Positions 45,640 to 54,380 of a stretch of DNA of 64,000 bases are shown here, one piece after another (position 1 is the first letter of the stretch; each line of letters starts with the position of its first letter). The DNA is from an uncultured Chloroflexota bacterium (GTDB taxonomy: Bacteria > Chloroflexota > Anaerolineae > UBA4142 > SHND01): the NCBI GenBank assembly GCA_937870825.1, contig CALMZO010000059.1, positions 1 through 64,000 on the forward strand, read 5' to 3'. The notes under the pieces are model-generated. The model ran no database searches. It saw only the letters and a list, made by a program, of their open reading frames with translations, and was not told the origin of the DNA. A program made the translations under genes and the position numbers.

Positions 45640-46101
45640 TTATGAAAAGGGATTGGGTTTGAACACCATCAAGAGAATGATGGCAAGAACAATGACGACG
45701 AGCGCGATGCCGACGATTGTGCCGCGTTGCTCCAATGCTTTGTATTCGGCGGAATTCACGCCATGCGTTTCCAGCGTGTTGATTTGATTTCTTAAGGTTG
45801 GGGTGTACAGAAAAAATCCGACAAGGAACGTGATGAACCACAACACCAACGCGGCGGCAATCCAGAATGTTGTGAGCGGAATGTTGGTGGTGAACACCAT
45901 TGCCAATCCCGTGAGCAGGAGCGCGACGTACGCGGGATTGGCGAAATAGTCGTCGAGAAACTTGATGCCGCGCAGCGTGAATGCCAAGTGTTCGGGTTTG
46001 CGCGCGACGCGTTGCAACCAAATCGCATACGAGAGATTGAAACCGACGGCGACAATCGCGAGCAGAATATGAAGATATTTCAAAATGTTATACAGAGGCA
46101 T
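45640..46101 (-). CDS. DUF2269-like integral membrane protein
   Basis: 153 residues, four membrane segments. The N-terminus (LYNILKYLHILLAIVAVGFNLSYAI) and the central FANPAYVALLLTGLAMVFTT resemble DUF2269. Its start lies within the end of the upstream membrane-protein gene (14-base overlap), so they form a coupled pair under the MerR-type promoter. Confidence 0.75.
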   Translation of the reverse strand: MPLYNILKYLHILLAIVAVGFNLSYAIWLQRVARKPEHLAFTLRGIKFLDDYFANPAYVALLLTGLAMVFTTNIPLTTFWIAAALVLWFITFLVGFFLYTPTLRNQINTLETHGVNSAEYKALEQRGTIVGIALVVIVLAIILLMVFKPNPFS

Positions 46102-47095
46102 GTTGATTTCCGTTGTATGGCAAATTTTCAGATTGTCCGCGCGGCGAGCGAGACGCGTGCCCGAGGATCACCGCGTTGTATCCTACAAACGCTGCCACGA
46201 TAATTCCAAGTGTCAACAGGGTCGCCATACTCGGCGCGGTAACGGGTTCGACGCGCAATGCCTGCCATGTTACCAATGCTACGATGCCGAGATATGCAAG
46301 GAATGCGCCGAGTACCATCAAGAGACGGTGCGTTTCGCTCAAGCGATTGTTAGTTCGCCTCGCGAACATCAAGAGTCCGAATCCAAACAGTGCCAACGCT
46401 TGAGGTCCGTGAATGCCGATGAAATGCGCGACGCGCAAATCCCCATACATGGTACTCCATCCTACGAGGGGCAGACCTGCGCCCCCGTCCGGCGCGCCAA
46501 CCGTGTGCGCGCCAACCATCGCGGGCGCGATGCCTTGTTCCATTTGCGCGAGTTGGTCCGGCTGCGGACCCGTCATCATAAAACCCAATCCGAAACCGAC
46601 GAGCATAATCAACATGCCGAGCTTCATGCTCCACGCCATTGTGCGGTCGGTCAATGGCGAACGCAAGAATAACACAAAGCCGATGATGCTGACGAGATAA
46701 AAAATCGTGATGGATATTGCCATCGCGGACCACAACGCGCTGTCGAACGGCGTCGAAACGTTAAAGTGCATCGGCACGCCGCGCGCGCCTTGCAGCGCAA
46801 TCATCACCATTTCCGCGAAGAGAACAATCGCGCTCGCGGTCAGCACAAAACTTTTCAAGCGCGGCCGAAGCGTGATGTAACTAAACATCCACAACATGGT
46901 CGCGGAATAAAGCAAAAGCGAAATCGCGAATTTCACATCTTTTACCCACGTCGAAACGCCCAGCACCTGGCGCGAGTCCAACAGCATCCCCGCGATGCCG
47001 ATGCCGAGAAATATAAAATTCGAGAAAAAGAACAACGTCATGGCTTTGTTTGTGCGCCAGAACAATTTCAACGCGTCTTGGGTGATTGTCTGCAT
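46088..47095 (-). CDS. Polytopic membrane protein
   Basis: 335 residues with about eight membrane segments; no family was recognised with confidence. Features include GIHGPQALALFGFGLLMF, with a His in a helix, and FNVSTPFDSALWSAMA. Histidines in helices might bind haem or metal, but this is only a suggestion. The start at 47095 is preceded by the MerR-type promoter at 47124-47154, so the gene should respond to the MerR regulator just upstream. The DUF2269 gene follows with overlap. Confidence 0.7.
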   Translation of the reverse strand: MQTITQDALKLFWRTNKAMTLFFFSNFIFLGIGIAGMLLDSRQVLGVSTWVKDVKFAISLLLYSATMLWMFSYITLRPRLKSFVLTASAIVLFAEMVMIALQGARGVPMHFNVSTPFDSALWSAMAISITIFYLVSIIGFVLFLRSPLTDRTMAWSMKLGMLIMLVGFGLGFMMTGPQPDQLAQMEQGIAPAMVGAHTVGAPDGGAGLPLVGWSTMYGDLRVAHFIGIHGPQALALFGFGLLMFARRTNNRLSETHRLLMVLGAFLAYLGIVALVTWQALRVEPVTAPSMATLLTLGIIVAAFVGYNAVILGHASRSPRGQSENLPYNGNQHASV

Positions 47096-47123
47096 TTCAA
47101 ATCCTCCGAACTGAGATGCTGTC

Positions 47124-47154
47124 AATCTACACCCTGACGCAACGTCAGAGTCAA
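47124..47154 (-). promoter_or_regulatory. MerR-type promoter with 19-base spacer and dyad
   Basis: On the minus strand TTGACT (47154-47149), a 19-base spacer and TAGATT (47129-47124). The spacer contains the palindrome CTGACG-TTG-CGTCAG. Spacing of 19 instead of 17 bases with a dyad between the boxes is the hallmark of promoters twisted open by MerR-family activators. Confidence 0.75.
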
Positions 47155-47165
47155 GGGGCGGAAAC

Positions 47166-47200
47166 AAAAAACCCGAAAATCAAACGACTTTCGGGTTTTT
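47166..47200. terminator. Terminator between the MerR gene and its target promoter
   Basis: AAACCCGAAA (47169-47178) pairs with TTTCGGGTTT (47189-47198), flanked by A and T runs. It separates the regulator's transcript from the operon it probably controls. Confidence 0.8.
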
Positions 47201-47207
47201 CTCGGTG

Positions 47208-48080
47208 CTAAGGGGTGTCAAGCGGAGTGACAGGCAACTGAAGCTCCAGCGTGATATCACACAAGTCGTCTCCGGGTGCCTGATTCTCGCGCCAGCCATG
47301 ATGAAATTCGCGGTACGCGCCCGCCGATTGCAGACCATTCATCCCCACCCACGCATACAACGCCACAATCGCGTCGGGGATGCGCCAAAGTTCGCCGTGA
47401 TGGATGACACTCGCCACCGACGCGGCGGCGGCGAGTTCGCGCACTGTGACCTTCCCAATGCCGTTCGGAAAATTTTTTAGAACGCTCGGCTCGACGGCGG
47501 TGGCGACTTCCATGTCAATGTTTTCTTCGTGGTACTCGCGGCGATGATACAGAAAAATTTCGGGCTCGAGAGGTTTGATATTTTGTTCGCCAAGCGCGCT
47601 GTACAAATTGTTTAATGTTGGATGACGTACCGTAGCCATGTCTTGAACATGCGGCACGAGCAAGCGCAGCGATGCAATCGTGAACGCGCTTGCTTCTCTG
47701 AGCGTCACTTCATATTTTGGCGGCGCGTCTTCATTTTCGATTTGACGCAAACGCGCTTCGACGCGCATCATTCGCATTTTCGTTTCGGCGAGCTCACGTT
47801 CGAGTTCGGCTTGCTTTTGACTCAACATCCCGCGCATTTGCTTCGCAGGTAAATCATGTTTCAACAGATGCGCGATTTGTTCGAGCGAGAGTCCCAAATC
47901 CTTGAGCGCGAGGATGCGATTGAGGCGCGGCAATTGGTCGAGCGTGTAATAGCGATAGCCCGTCCATTTGTCCGTCTCGGCGGGCTTGATGAGCTCGAGT
48001 TCATCGTACAACCGTAAGGTTCGTACGGACACTTGCCCGAGTTGTGAAAAATCACCAATCTTGAAACGTGCGGGGATCAT
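47208..48080 (-). CDS. MerR-family regulator with GyrI-like effector domain (BmrR type)
   Basis: 290 residues. The N-terminal winged helix has FKIGDFSQLGQVSVRTLRLYDELELIKPA and YRYYTLDQLPRLNRILALKDLGLSLEQI. A coiled-coil dimer helix spans about residues 78-115, then a GyrI-like ligand-binding domain (about 125-285). Members of this group sense hydrophobic cations or drugs. Because the next operon has a 19-base-spacer promoter, it is the likely activator of the membrane proteins at 46088-47095 and 45640-46101. Confidence 0.9.
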   Translation of the reverse strand: MIPARFKIGDFSQLGQVSVRTLRLYDELELIKPAETDKWTGYRYYTLDQLPRLNRILALKDLGLSLEQIAHLLKHDLPAKQMRGMLSQKQAELERELAETKMRMMRVEARLRQIENEDAPPKYEVTLREASAFTIASLRLLVPHVQDMATVRHPTLNNLYSALGEQNIKPLEPEIFLYHRREYHEENIDMEVATAVEPSVLKNFPNGIGKVTVRELAAAASVASVIHHGELWRIPDAIVALYAWVGMNGLQSAGAYREFHHGWRENQAPGDDLCDITLELQLPVTPLDTP

Positions 48081-48167
48081 ACTACACCTATGGGCAAAGC
48101 ATTTTCAGACGCGTTTGTATGCCGGGTCGCATCCGCCAATGAAAATGCTTCGTCCCGATCACAATCA

Positions 48168-49298
48168 TCACCGATAAAAATCAATCCACTCGATAGAAAA
48201 TTCGCGTGCGTTGCCTTTGAGAAAGGCGCGCGGTAATTCTACTTGAAAGTATCCGTCTTGCAATGGAATGGTCTTGTTTTGCGCGATGATTTCTGTGGGC
48301 ATCCAAAATTCGCTGGTCGGGGTCAATTCGATTTCGGCTGCCGCGCCGTTCACGCGCGCCCTTTGGGTAACGGCGTTGTCACCATGCGCTGAAACGGAAA
48401 CTTGGATTTCATTTTCCCCGAACCCAAGTTTGAGAGATTCCAAACCTTTCAAATGCAGCCAAAGGATTATTTTTTTCGGAGTGTTTGGCGCGGCAAGCAC
48501 AATATTGGCACTGCCAATTCCCTTTTCACTCTGAACATCAAAAAAAGTTACGCCATCCTGAATCCTGTATGTAATCGGCAACTCATTCTCCGCCTCTGAG
48601 ATATGATACAGCGGCTGAAATTTTCCCATTGCGTTGTACTCTGCGCGCTGTTGGCGTATGGAATCAATCGTCATCTCGAGTTGCGAAAACAACAGTTCAA
48701 TTTCTTTTGGGTTTTCAAGATTTCCAATACGTTGTCCTGACGACCTGCCCGCCCTGTCCAACACGATGCCCGGAGTCCGCGTCACCGATGCCTCAGGATA
48801 TTGCTGTTCCATGCGCGCAATATCATGCGGCGTCCCTGTCAAGTACTGATACACGAGAATGTACAAGTTTTTGGGGTTGACATTCGGGTTCTCGTTTTCG
48901 TTCAGGAGAGTTGGTGTGTTGAGCGCGCGTGCGAGGTCGTCAAAATTCGCGCCGACACTTATGACAACAACGCCTCTGTCAAATTGCGCGCGCAGCCACT
49001 GGCGGTCAGCGTCACTCGCCGCATGAATTTGCTGAAGGTCCATCACAATCGCCTCAGGCGGCGCGGCGATTGCCATCGCGCGCAGTTGATTCCAAGTTGT
49101 GACATGGGTCCATCCTTGCGCGGACGTATTGATGGCATTCAAACGTCCGTGCACAGTGCCAAGCGGCGCCAGAAAGTAAATCACACGCGGCGCATTGAAA
49201 TCTATCAGGGTCTTGGGCAGAGGTGATTGGGGCGGAGGTTGCCCACAGGCGGCGAGAGCAAGCCCAAACGAAAAACACAGCAAAATCAGATATTTCAT
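48168..49298 (-). CDS. Lipoprotein of unknown function
   Basis: 376 residues. The lipobox LALAAC places the mature N-terminus at Cys 18. The first half resembles a Rossmann-like or ThuA-like domain (VIYFLAPLGTVHGRLNAI; AIVMDLQQIHAA; GVVVISVGANFDDLA), and the C-terminal third is a beta-rich region. No catalytic motif was recognised. Its start overlaps the stop of the upstream exonuclease gene as ATGA. Confidence 0.6.
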   Translation of the reverse strand: MKYLILLCFSFGLALAACGQPPPQSPLPKTLIDFNAPRVIYFLAPLGTVHGRLNAINTSAQGWTHVTTWNQLRAMAIAAPPEAIVMDLQQIHAASDADRQWLRAQFDRGVVVISVGANFDDLARALNTPTLLNENENPNVNPKNLYILVYQYLTGTPHDIARMEQQYPEASVTRTPGIVLDRAGRSSGQRIGNLENPKEIELLFSQLEMTIDSIRQQRAEYNAMGKFQPLYHISEAENELPITYRIQDGVTFFDVQSEKGIGSANIVLAAPNTPKKIILWLHLKGLESLKLGFGENEIQVSVSAHGDNAVTQRARVNGAAAEIELTPTSEFWMPTEIIAQNKTIPLQDGYFQVELPRAFLKGNAREFSIEWIDFYR

Positions 49299-50125
49299 CG
49301 AAATTTCAACGCATACCGAAATTCGCGCCAGTATGGTTCTTGCTCCGCGAATGCAAACAACGGCAATTCCCGCAGCGAACGCGCGGAATCATTCGTCGAA
49401 AGGAATTCGGACAGCGGCGGCATCCATTCAATCAACTTTTCGCGGTGCGCGGGTTCGGTGCTCATCCACGAAACATCGGGCAGCGGAAAATCAAAACACT
49501 CGCGCACGGTGAATAATTTTTTCACCGCGCATGAGGTGAAGTTGCCTTTGTTGCTCGTCCAACGAATGGTTTTCGCGTGCGCGACGATTTGCGTCAACTT
49601 TATCAGTGGCATCACATCTTCGCGCAAATAACTCAACACGGCGTCGTACTCGCCTTTTGCCCAAAGTTCGGGCGCGAGTTTGCCGCTCATTTCGTACAAA
49701 CGCGAACCGTCGTTCAGCACAACGTCTTGTTTTTTGCCCGCGATGCCCGCGCCCTTGAGCGCTTTTTGCAAACTCAAAAAGTAACCGCGCTGAAAGGTCA
49801 CAATCAACATCAAGTCTACATGTGCGAGTGCCAGTTCCGCGCACTCGCGCGCCATGCCCGATTCGTCGGCAAGAACCGCGAAATCGAACGCCGTGCCGTT
49901 CCACGTGACGAGTGTGTAGCCATCGTTCGTCACGCGCTGCAATTCACGTACGAGTTCACAACACGCGTCGCGCGACAAACTGGGCGCGGCGTGAAAAAAT
50001 GTCGGCTCGTCCTTGTCGCTATAGCCGAGCGCGGCGCATGTAATTCCCAACGGCGCGGAAGATTTCCAATTTCCCCCGTCGGGAAAACTTTTCGCGATTT
50101 CCAAATCGAACGCGGCGATTTTCAT
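49295..50125 (-). CDS. DnaQ/PolB-like 3'-5' exonuclease
   Basis: 276 residues. The DEDD pattern is visible: the N-terminal FDLEIAKSF (Asp, Glu), TWNGTAFDFAVL (Asp in the second motif) and a later YLREDVMPL (Asp in the third). The group is the predicted 3'-5' exonuclease related to the PolB exonuclease domain. The ATG at 50125 gives the right N-terminus; the frame runs on upstream into the REP half-repeat. It ends by overlapping the lipoprotein gene. Confidence 0.75.
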   Translation of the reverse strand: MKIAAFDLEIAKSFPDGGNWKSSAPLGITCAALGYSDKDEPTFFHAAPSLSRDACCELVRELQRVTNDGYTLVTWNGTAFDFAVLADESGMARECAELALAHVDLMLIVTFQRGYFLSLQKALKGAGIAGKKQDVVLNDGSRLYEMSGKLAPELWAKGEYDAVLSYLREDVMPLIKLTQIVAHAKTIRWTSNKGNFTSCAVKKLFTVRECFDFPLPDVSWMSTEPAHREKLIEWMPPLSEFLSTNDSARSLRELPLFAFAEQEPYWREFRYALKFR

Positions 50126-50159
50126 TGATGTTGGGGCGACGGTTTGTCCTCGCCCAATT

Positions 50160-50186
50160 CGGGCAACCACAAGGGATTGCCCCTAC
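50160..50186. repeat. Half-palindrome copy of the GTAGGGGCAA repeat
   Basis: CGGGCAACCACAAGGGATTG followed by CCCCTAC is the reverse complement of the units in the phosphoribosyltransferase gene. The stop codon of the M20 amidohydrolase is inside it. Confidence 0.75.
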
Positions 50187-51430
50187 GATTTCTGCATCCA
50201 CTCTATCGCTTTGTGTGCGAGACGGTCTAACGCTTTCACGCTCATCGCAAGATGTTCTTCTTTGGTGTCTTCGAGTTTAGTGTGCGAAAGACCGCGCAGC
50301 GATTGCACAAAAAGCATCACCGTTGGGACGCCCGCGCGCGCGACTTCGGCGGCATCGTGCAACGGACCGCTCGGCAAACGATGTCCCGTGCCTGTCGCTT
50401 CGCGAATCGCTTCGTCGGTGAGCGCGCGCAGTTCTTCATTAAACAGAATCGGCTCGATTTGCCAGATGCGCGTCCAAGCAACGGAAACATTTTCTTCTTG
50501 CGCGAATTTTTCGCTCGCGACTTTTGCTTCTCGCAACATCGTCGCCAACTTGTCCGCGTCGAGGTGACGCTGGTCGAGCAAACAATCGCATGTTTCGACA
50601 ACAGATGTGACGATGCCGGGTTTTGTCTCGACGCGTCCCATCGTGCAAACGCCGCCGTTGCGTTTTGCGATTTCGCGGATTTCGAGTTCCAGTTTCGCGC
50701 ACGCGGCGAGCGCGTCGCGGCGCATGTGCATCGGCGTTGAACCCGCGTGTGCGGCTTGTCCGACGAAACGAATCGAATGCCGTTCGACGCCGTACGTTCC
50801 CAAGACAGTGCCCATCGCCAAGCCCAGGCTTTCGAGAACAGGACCTTGTTCGATGTGCAGTTCGAGGTACGCTTTCGCATTCTGCAATTGTTTTTTCGCG
50901 TCGAGCGCGCGGTCAATGTTGATGCCGACGCGTTCGAGCGCGTCTTGCAGACGAATGCCGTCTTTGTCCTTCAAGTTTCGCAACTCGTCAGGGTTCATGT
51001 GCTGCGACGCGGACGACGAACCGAACAGCGAACGCCCAAACCGCGCGCCTTCTTCATCCGCCCAATCCACCAGGCGAATCGTGACGGGCGGGGTGCCTTG
51101 CGACGCGATGTGACGCAGAACTTCTACCCCCGCAAGCAAATTCAAACAGCCGTCGAGCCAGCCGCCGTTCGGCACGGAATCAATGTGTCCGCCAATCAGC
51201 AGCGCGTCGTCCGATTCGCCGACGAGCGTTGCCCATTGATTGCCCGCTTCGTCCACCTCGACTTCGATGGGCAAGTCCGCGAGTTTGTCGCGCATGAATT
51301 TGCGCGCGGTAATCCATGTGTCGGTGAACGCGACGCGCTGCGCGCCATTTTCATCGCCCGTGAGCGCGCGCAATTCTTTCAAGTCGTTGATGGTGCGTTG
51401 GGGGTCGAGCCCGGTTGAATCGTATGACAT
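50183..51430 (-). CDS. M20-family Zn amidohydrolase (allantoate/carbamoyl amino acid hydrolase type)
   Basis: 415 residues. The family is recognisable by GGHIDSVPNGGWLDGCLNLL, WADEEGARFGRS, LELHIEQGPVLES and FVGQAAHAGSTPMHMRRDAL, all close to N-carbamoyl-L-amino-acid hydrolase and allantoate amidohydrolase. Which substrate it uses cannot be told. The start at 51430 (MSYDSTGL) is preferred; the reading frame extends upstream through a hairpin. The stop TAG is provided by the REP-like repeat. Confidence 0.88.
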   Translation of the reverse strand: MSYDSTGLDPQRTINDLKELRALTGDENGAQRVAFTDTWITARKFMRDKLADLPIEVEVDEAGNQWATLVGESDDALLIGGHIDSVPNGGWLDGCLNLLAGVEVLRHIASQGTPPVTIRLVDWADEEGARFGRSLFGSSSASQHMNPDELRNLKDKDGIRLQDALERVGINIDRALDAKKQLQNAKAYLELHIEQGPVLESLGLAMGTVLGTYGVERHSIRFVGQAAHAGSTPMHMRRDALAACAKLELEIREIAKRNGGVCTMGRVETKPGIVTSVVETCDCLLDQRHLDADKLATMLREAKVASEKFAQEENVSVAWTRIWQIEPILFNEELRALTDEAIREATGTGHRLPSGPLHDAAEVARAGVPTVMLFVQSLRGLSHTKLEDTKEEHLAMSVKALDRLAHKAIEWMQKS

Positions 51431-51446
51431 CTTGATTCTCCTGTAG

Positions 51447-51494
51447 GACAAATTTGTAATTTGTCCATATGGCACGACAAATTACAAATTTGTC
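51447..51494. repeat. 19-bp perfect inverted repeat (GACAAATTTGTAATTTGTC)
   Basis: Arms at 51447-51465 and 51476-51494 pair perfectly. It lies between the GNAT gene and the M20 gene; the right arm encodes the last residues of the GNAT protein. Confidence 0.75.
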
Positions 51495-52036
51495 GTACGT
51501 CTCCACTCACTTTTCAAAATCCCATAGTACACCAAGTCTTCCGGGTCCGTCCAGCGTACAAAATGTTGGCGCAGTGTGCCTTCGTACTTCATGCCGATTT
51601 TTTGCATGACGCGTCCCGATGCAGGATTGCGCGGAAAGTGTGAGGCATAGACGCGATTGAGATTCAATTGCTCGAACGCAAATTGCAAAATCGCGCGCGC
51701 GGCTTCGCTCGCATAGCCGTGATTCCAGTACGGCACGCCAAGCCAGTATCCCATTTCCGCGCGTTTGTTGTGCGATTGAATCGTGAGACCAATTGCGCCG
51801 ATAAGTTCGCCCGTTGCGCGCAAGGTAATCGCAAACGTCGCGCCCTCGCCGTGTTCAAATTCCGAATCGAGTCCGCCAAGCCATTCTTCCGCCATGCCGT
51901 CTTTGTACGGATGCGGCATGTGTCCTGTGGTGTCCGCGACGACGAACGCACCCGCGAGATGCTGCACACGTTTCGCGTCGGCGAGTGTGAACGCGCGGAG
52001 GATGAGCTGTTTCGTTTCAAGCGTCGGAACGGGCAT
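51482..52036 (-). CDS. GNAT N-acetyltransferase (RimJ/RimL type)
   Basis: 184 residues. N-terminus LETKQLILRAFTLADAKRV, FAITLRATGELIGAIGL and the acetyl-CoA-binding region EMGYWLGVPYWNHGYASEAARAILQFAF, then NLNRVYASHFPRNPASGRVMQKIGM, are the standard GNAT pattern for N-terminal or ribosomal protein acetylation. The last four residues and the stop come from a repeat arm, so the natural C-terminus may have been altered. Confidence 0.9.
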   Translation of the reverse strand: MPVPTLETKQLILRAFTLADAKRVQHLAGAFVVADTTGHMPHPYKDGMAEEWLGGLDSEFEHGEGATFAITLRATGELIGAIGLTIQSHNKRAEMGYWLGVPYWNHGYASEAARAILQFAFEQLNLNRVYASHFPRNPASGRVMQKIGMKYEGTLRQHFVRWTDPEDLVYYGILKSEWRRTTNL

Positions 52037-52148
52037 CGGTTATTCCCACGGCACTTGCGGCGCGGCAAAGAAATTTACGTCGAACGCTTTCAAGCGCGCG
52101 CCGTAGCAATGGAATTTTTTTTCGCGTGCGACGCCGGCAGCGCGGGCA

Positions 52149-53582
52149 TCATTCGCCTTGCCCTAAAGAATAGCCGCGTTCGCCGTCAAAGGTGTACAGG
52201 TTTTCGATTTTGTTGATGTGAATGCCGCGCCGATTGATTTGTTCGAGCAGGGCGAGAACATGGTCGAAGGCGAGATTCTCGCCAAGATACCGACAGCGCC
52301 ACATGTCCGCGCGCGCCGTTTCCGCATTCGCATCAGGAAACACTTTGACGCCGCGATTCGTCATCATTTTGAATTGCAAGGGCGACGCGTCAATTTGCAA
52401 AATTTGATTGCCCAACACGTTGGGGGCGCGGTCGGCTTTATCCCAAACGAGAAACACATCCACGCCAACAAGTTTTTGTTCTTGCTTGGGAAGCGCGCGC
52501 GGGACAATATGAATGCCGCCCTCACGATACGTGAGCGCATCAAGAAATTCCGGCGCGTTGCCAAGACGTTCGATAACGGCGTCCGCGAACGCGCGTGTGC
52601 CGACGCGCTGGGCGCTGAAGGGTTCACGAAAAATGTCGGGTGTGTGAATGCCGTCTTCCAATGCGCAAAGCCACGCGTTGCGGATGCGCTGGGCGTCGTG
52701 CGCGAGACCAACATGCACGAGCAGTTGAATCGCCGCATTGAGCAGCCCGGAAGGATTCGCAATGTCTTTGCCTGCAATGTCGGGCGCAGAACCATGCACC
52801 GCTTCAAACATCGCGGCATCTTGTCCCACATTCGCGGAACCCGCCAACCCAATCGAGCCCGCGACCTGCGCGGCAATGTCGGACAAAATATCGCCGTACA
52901 AATTCAACGTCACAATCACGTCCAACATTTCGGGCTGCGCGGCGAGACGCGCCGCGCCAATGTCAATGATGAGATGGTCGCTCTTGAGTTCGGGATACTC
53001 GCGCGCAATTTCGTCAAAGACGCGATGAAACAGACCGTCGGTCATTTTCATGATGTTGTCTTTGGTCATGCACGTTACTTTTTTGCGTCCGTACGCGCGC
53101 GCATATTCGAACGCGTAACGAATGATGCTCTCGCTCCCCGGACGCGTGACGACTTTGAGGTCCAACACCACTTCTTGCGACTGCCGATATTCAATGCCCG
53201 CGTACAAGTCCTCCTCGTTTTCGCGCAGAATCACCACATTCATTTTGGGATGCAGCGACGCGACGTACGGCGTGTACGCGCGGCACGGGCGCACGTTCGC
53301 AAACAAGCCCAACGCTTTTCGCAGGGTTACATTGACGCTCTTGTATCCGCCGCCTTGTGGTGTGGTAATCGGTCCTTTGAGCAAGATGCGCTGCGCGCGA
53401 ATCACCTCCCACGCTTCGGGCGAAATTCCCGTCGAATGTCCCTTCAAATACGCGCGTTCACCAATTTCGACGAATTCGTACTCGAGCGGCGTGTTGTTCG
53501 CTTGCAATACGCGCAGTACCGCGTTCGTAATTTCAGGACCGATGCCGTCGCCGTGTGCGACGACGATGCGTTGTGTGGACAT
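52149..53582 (-). CDS. icd: NADP-type isocitrate dehydrogenase (Thermus-like, with C-terminal extension)
   Basis: 477 residues of the isocitrate/isopropylmalate dehydrogenase family: VVAHGDGIGPEIT, KSVNVTLRKALGLFANVRP, ILRENEEDLYAGIEYR, CMTKDNIMKMTDGLF, LNLYGDILSDIAAQVAGSIGLAGSANVG and FEAVHGSAPDIAGKDIANP. The extra C-terminal domain of about 145 residues is known from Thermus IDH and its relatives, which favours IDH over isopropylmalate or tartrate dehydrogenase. It converts isocitrate to 2-oxoglutarate. It lies directly downstream of lipB. Confidence 0.87.
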   Translation of the reverse strand: MSTQRIVVAHGDGIGPEITNAVLRVLQANNTPLEYEFVEIGERAYLKGHSTGISPEAWEVIRAQRILLKGPITTPQGGGYKSVNVTLRKALGLFANVRPCRAYTPYVASLHPKMNVVILRENEEDLYAGIEYRQSQEVVLDLKVVTRPGSESIIRYAFEYARAYGRKKVTCMTKDNIMKMTDGLFHRVFDEIAREYPELKSDHLIIDIGAARLAAQPEMLDVIVTLNLYGDILSDIAAQVAGSIGLAGSANVGQDAAMFEAVHGSAPDIAGKDIANPSGLLNAAIQLLVHVGLAHDAQRIRNAWLCALEDGIHTPDIFREPFSAQRVGTRAFADAVIERLGNAPEFLDALTYREGGIHIVPRALPKQEQKLVGVDVFLVWDKADRAPNVLGNQILQIDASPLQFKMMTNRGVKVFPDANAETARADMWRCRYLGENLAFDHVLALLEQINRRGIHINKIENLYTFDGERGYSLGQGE

Positions 53583-53585
53583 GAG

Positions 53586-54380
53586 TCAAATGTGAATCGT
53601 AGGGGCAATGCCTTGTGCTTGCCCAACCGATGGGCGTCCACAAGGGCGCGCCCCTACATTTGCGGTCATTTGCAATTCGACATCAAACACATTTTCAAAC
53701 GCGCGGGCGACGCGTTTGCGTACGTCGTCCATCCCAATATTTTTTTTCAAGGCGCGCGCGAGCGAGGTGACGGGTTTGTCGGGAATGCCGCAGGGAACGA
53801 TGAATTGAAAATGTTCCATCGGCGGGTCAACGTTTAGTGCGAATCCGTGATAGGTAATCCAACATTCGATGCGCGCGCCGATTTGGGCAATTTTTGCTTC
53901 AGGATGAAATTTTTTTTCGAGTGGGTCGTCCGTCGGATTTTCAATCCAAACGCCGACGAGTTTGGAATCGCGTTTGCCGTTTTCATTCAAGCCCGCGCGA
54001 TGTGCGTCGAGCCCAAAACTTTGCAGCGTTTGAATCAAAACATCTTCAAGCGAGCGCACATACCAGCCAACGTCCATCCGAAAATTTCGCAAATCGAGAA
54101 TCGGATAGCCGACAAGCTGTCCGGGTCCGTGATAGGTCACGTCGCCGCCGCGCTCGACGCGAAAAATTTCGATTCCGATTTCATCCAAATATTCGCGCGA
54201 CGCGAGAATGTGTTCCGCGCGCGCGTTGCGTCCGAGTGTGAACACGGGATTGTGTTCGAGCAGGAGCAGCATGTCATTGCCCGCGCCTCGTTTCCGCGCA
54301 TCCACGAGCTCATGCTGCAACGCGAGCGCGTCGGCATACGGCACGAGACCGAGATTGGAAAGGAAAACAGAGCGTGTCAC
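53586..54380 (-). CDS. lipB: Octanoyl-(acyl-carrier) transferase
   Basis: 264 residues. LLLLEHNPVFTLGR, RGGDVTYHGPGQLVGYPILDLR (conserved Gly-Gly-x-x-Thr-x-His) and the C-terminal GIPDKPVTSL are LipB signatures; the Lys and Cys/His active-site regions fit (IAQIGARIECWITYHGFALN, IVPCGI). LipB moves octanoate from ACP to lipoyl domains. The start is GTG overlapping the peroxiredoxin stop (GTGA). The last 20 or so residues (GARPCGRPSVGQAQGIAPT) are encoded by a palindromic repeat at 53599-53657 and do not look like part of the family. Confidence 0.92.
   Translation of the reverse strand: MTRSVFLSNLGLVPYADALALQHELVDARKRGAGNDMLLLLEHNPVFTLGRNARAEHILASREYLDEIGIEIFRVERGGDVTYHGPGQLVGYPILDLRNFRMDVGWYVRSLEDVLIQTLQSFGLDAHRAGLNENGKRDSKLVGVWIENPTDDPLEKKFHPEAKIAQIGARIECWITYHGFALNVDPPMEHFQFIVPCGIPDKPVTSLARALKKNIGMDDVRKRVARAFENVFDVELQMTANVGARPCGRPSVGQAQGIAPTIHI
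53599..53657. repeat. Full REP-like palindrome at the 3' end of lipB
   Basis: The GTAGGGGC start (53599-53606) and GCCCCTAC end (53650-53657) are the outer arms, with CCTTGTG/CCACAAGG inner parts. It belongs to the same family as the copies at 12857 and 50160. It lies within the reading frame of lipB. Confidence 0.8.

Noticed and set aside
52037-52148. A small coding segment between the GNAT and icd genes (frame reading ...CYGARLKAFDVNFFAAPQVPWE on the minus strand)
   Set aside because: It has protein-like codon use but no start codon in frame and only about 40 codons. It may be a remnant, but nothing confirms it.
52218-53837. 539-codon plus-strand frame opposite icd and lipB
   Set aside because: It spans two well-supported genes on the other strand and has no domain of its own.
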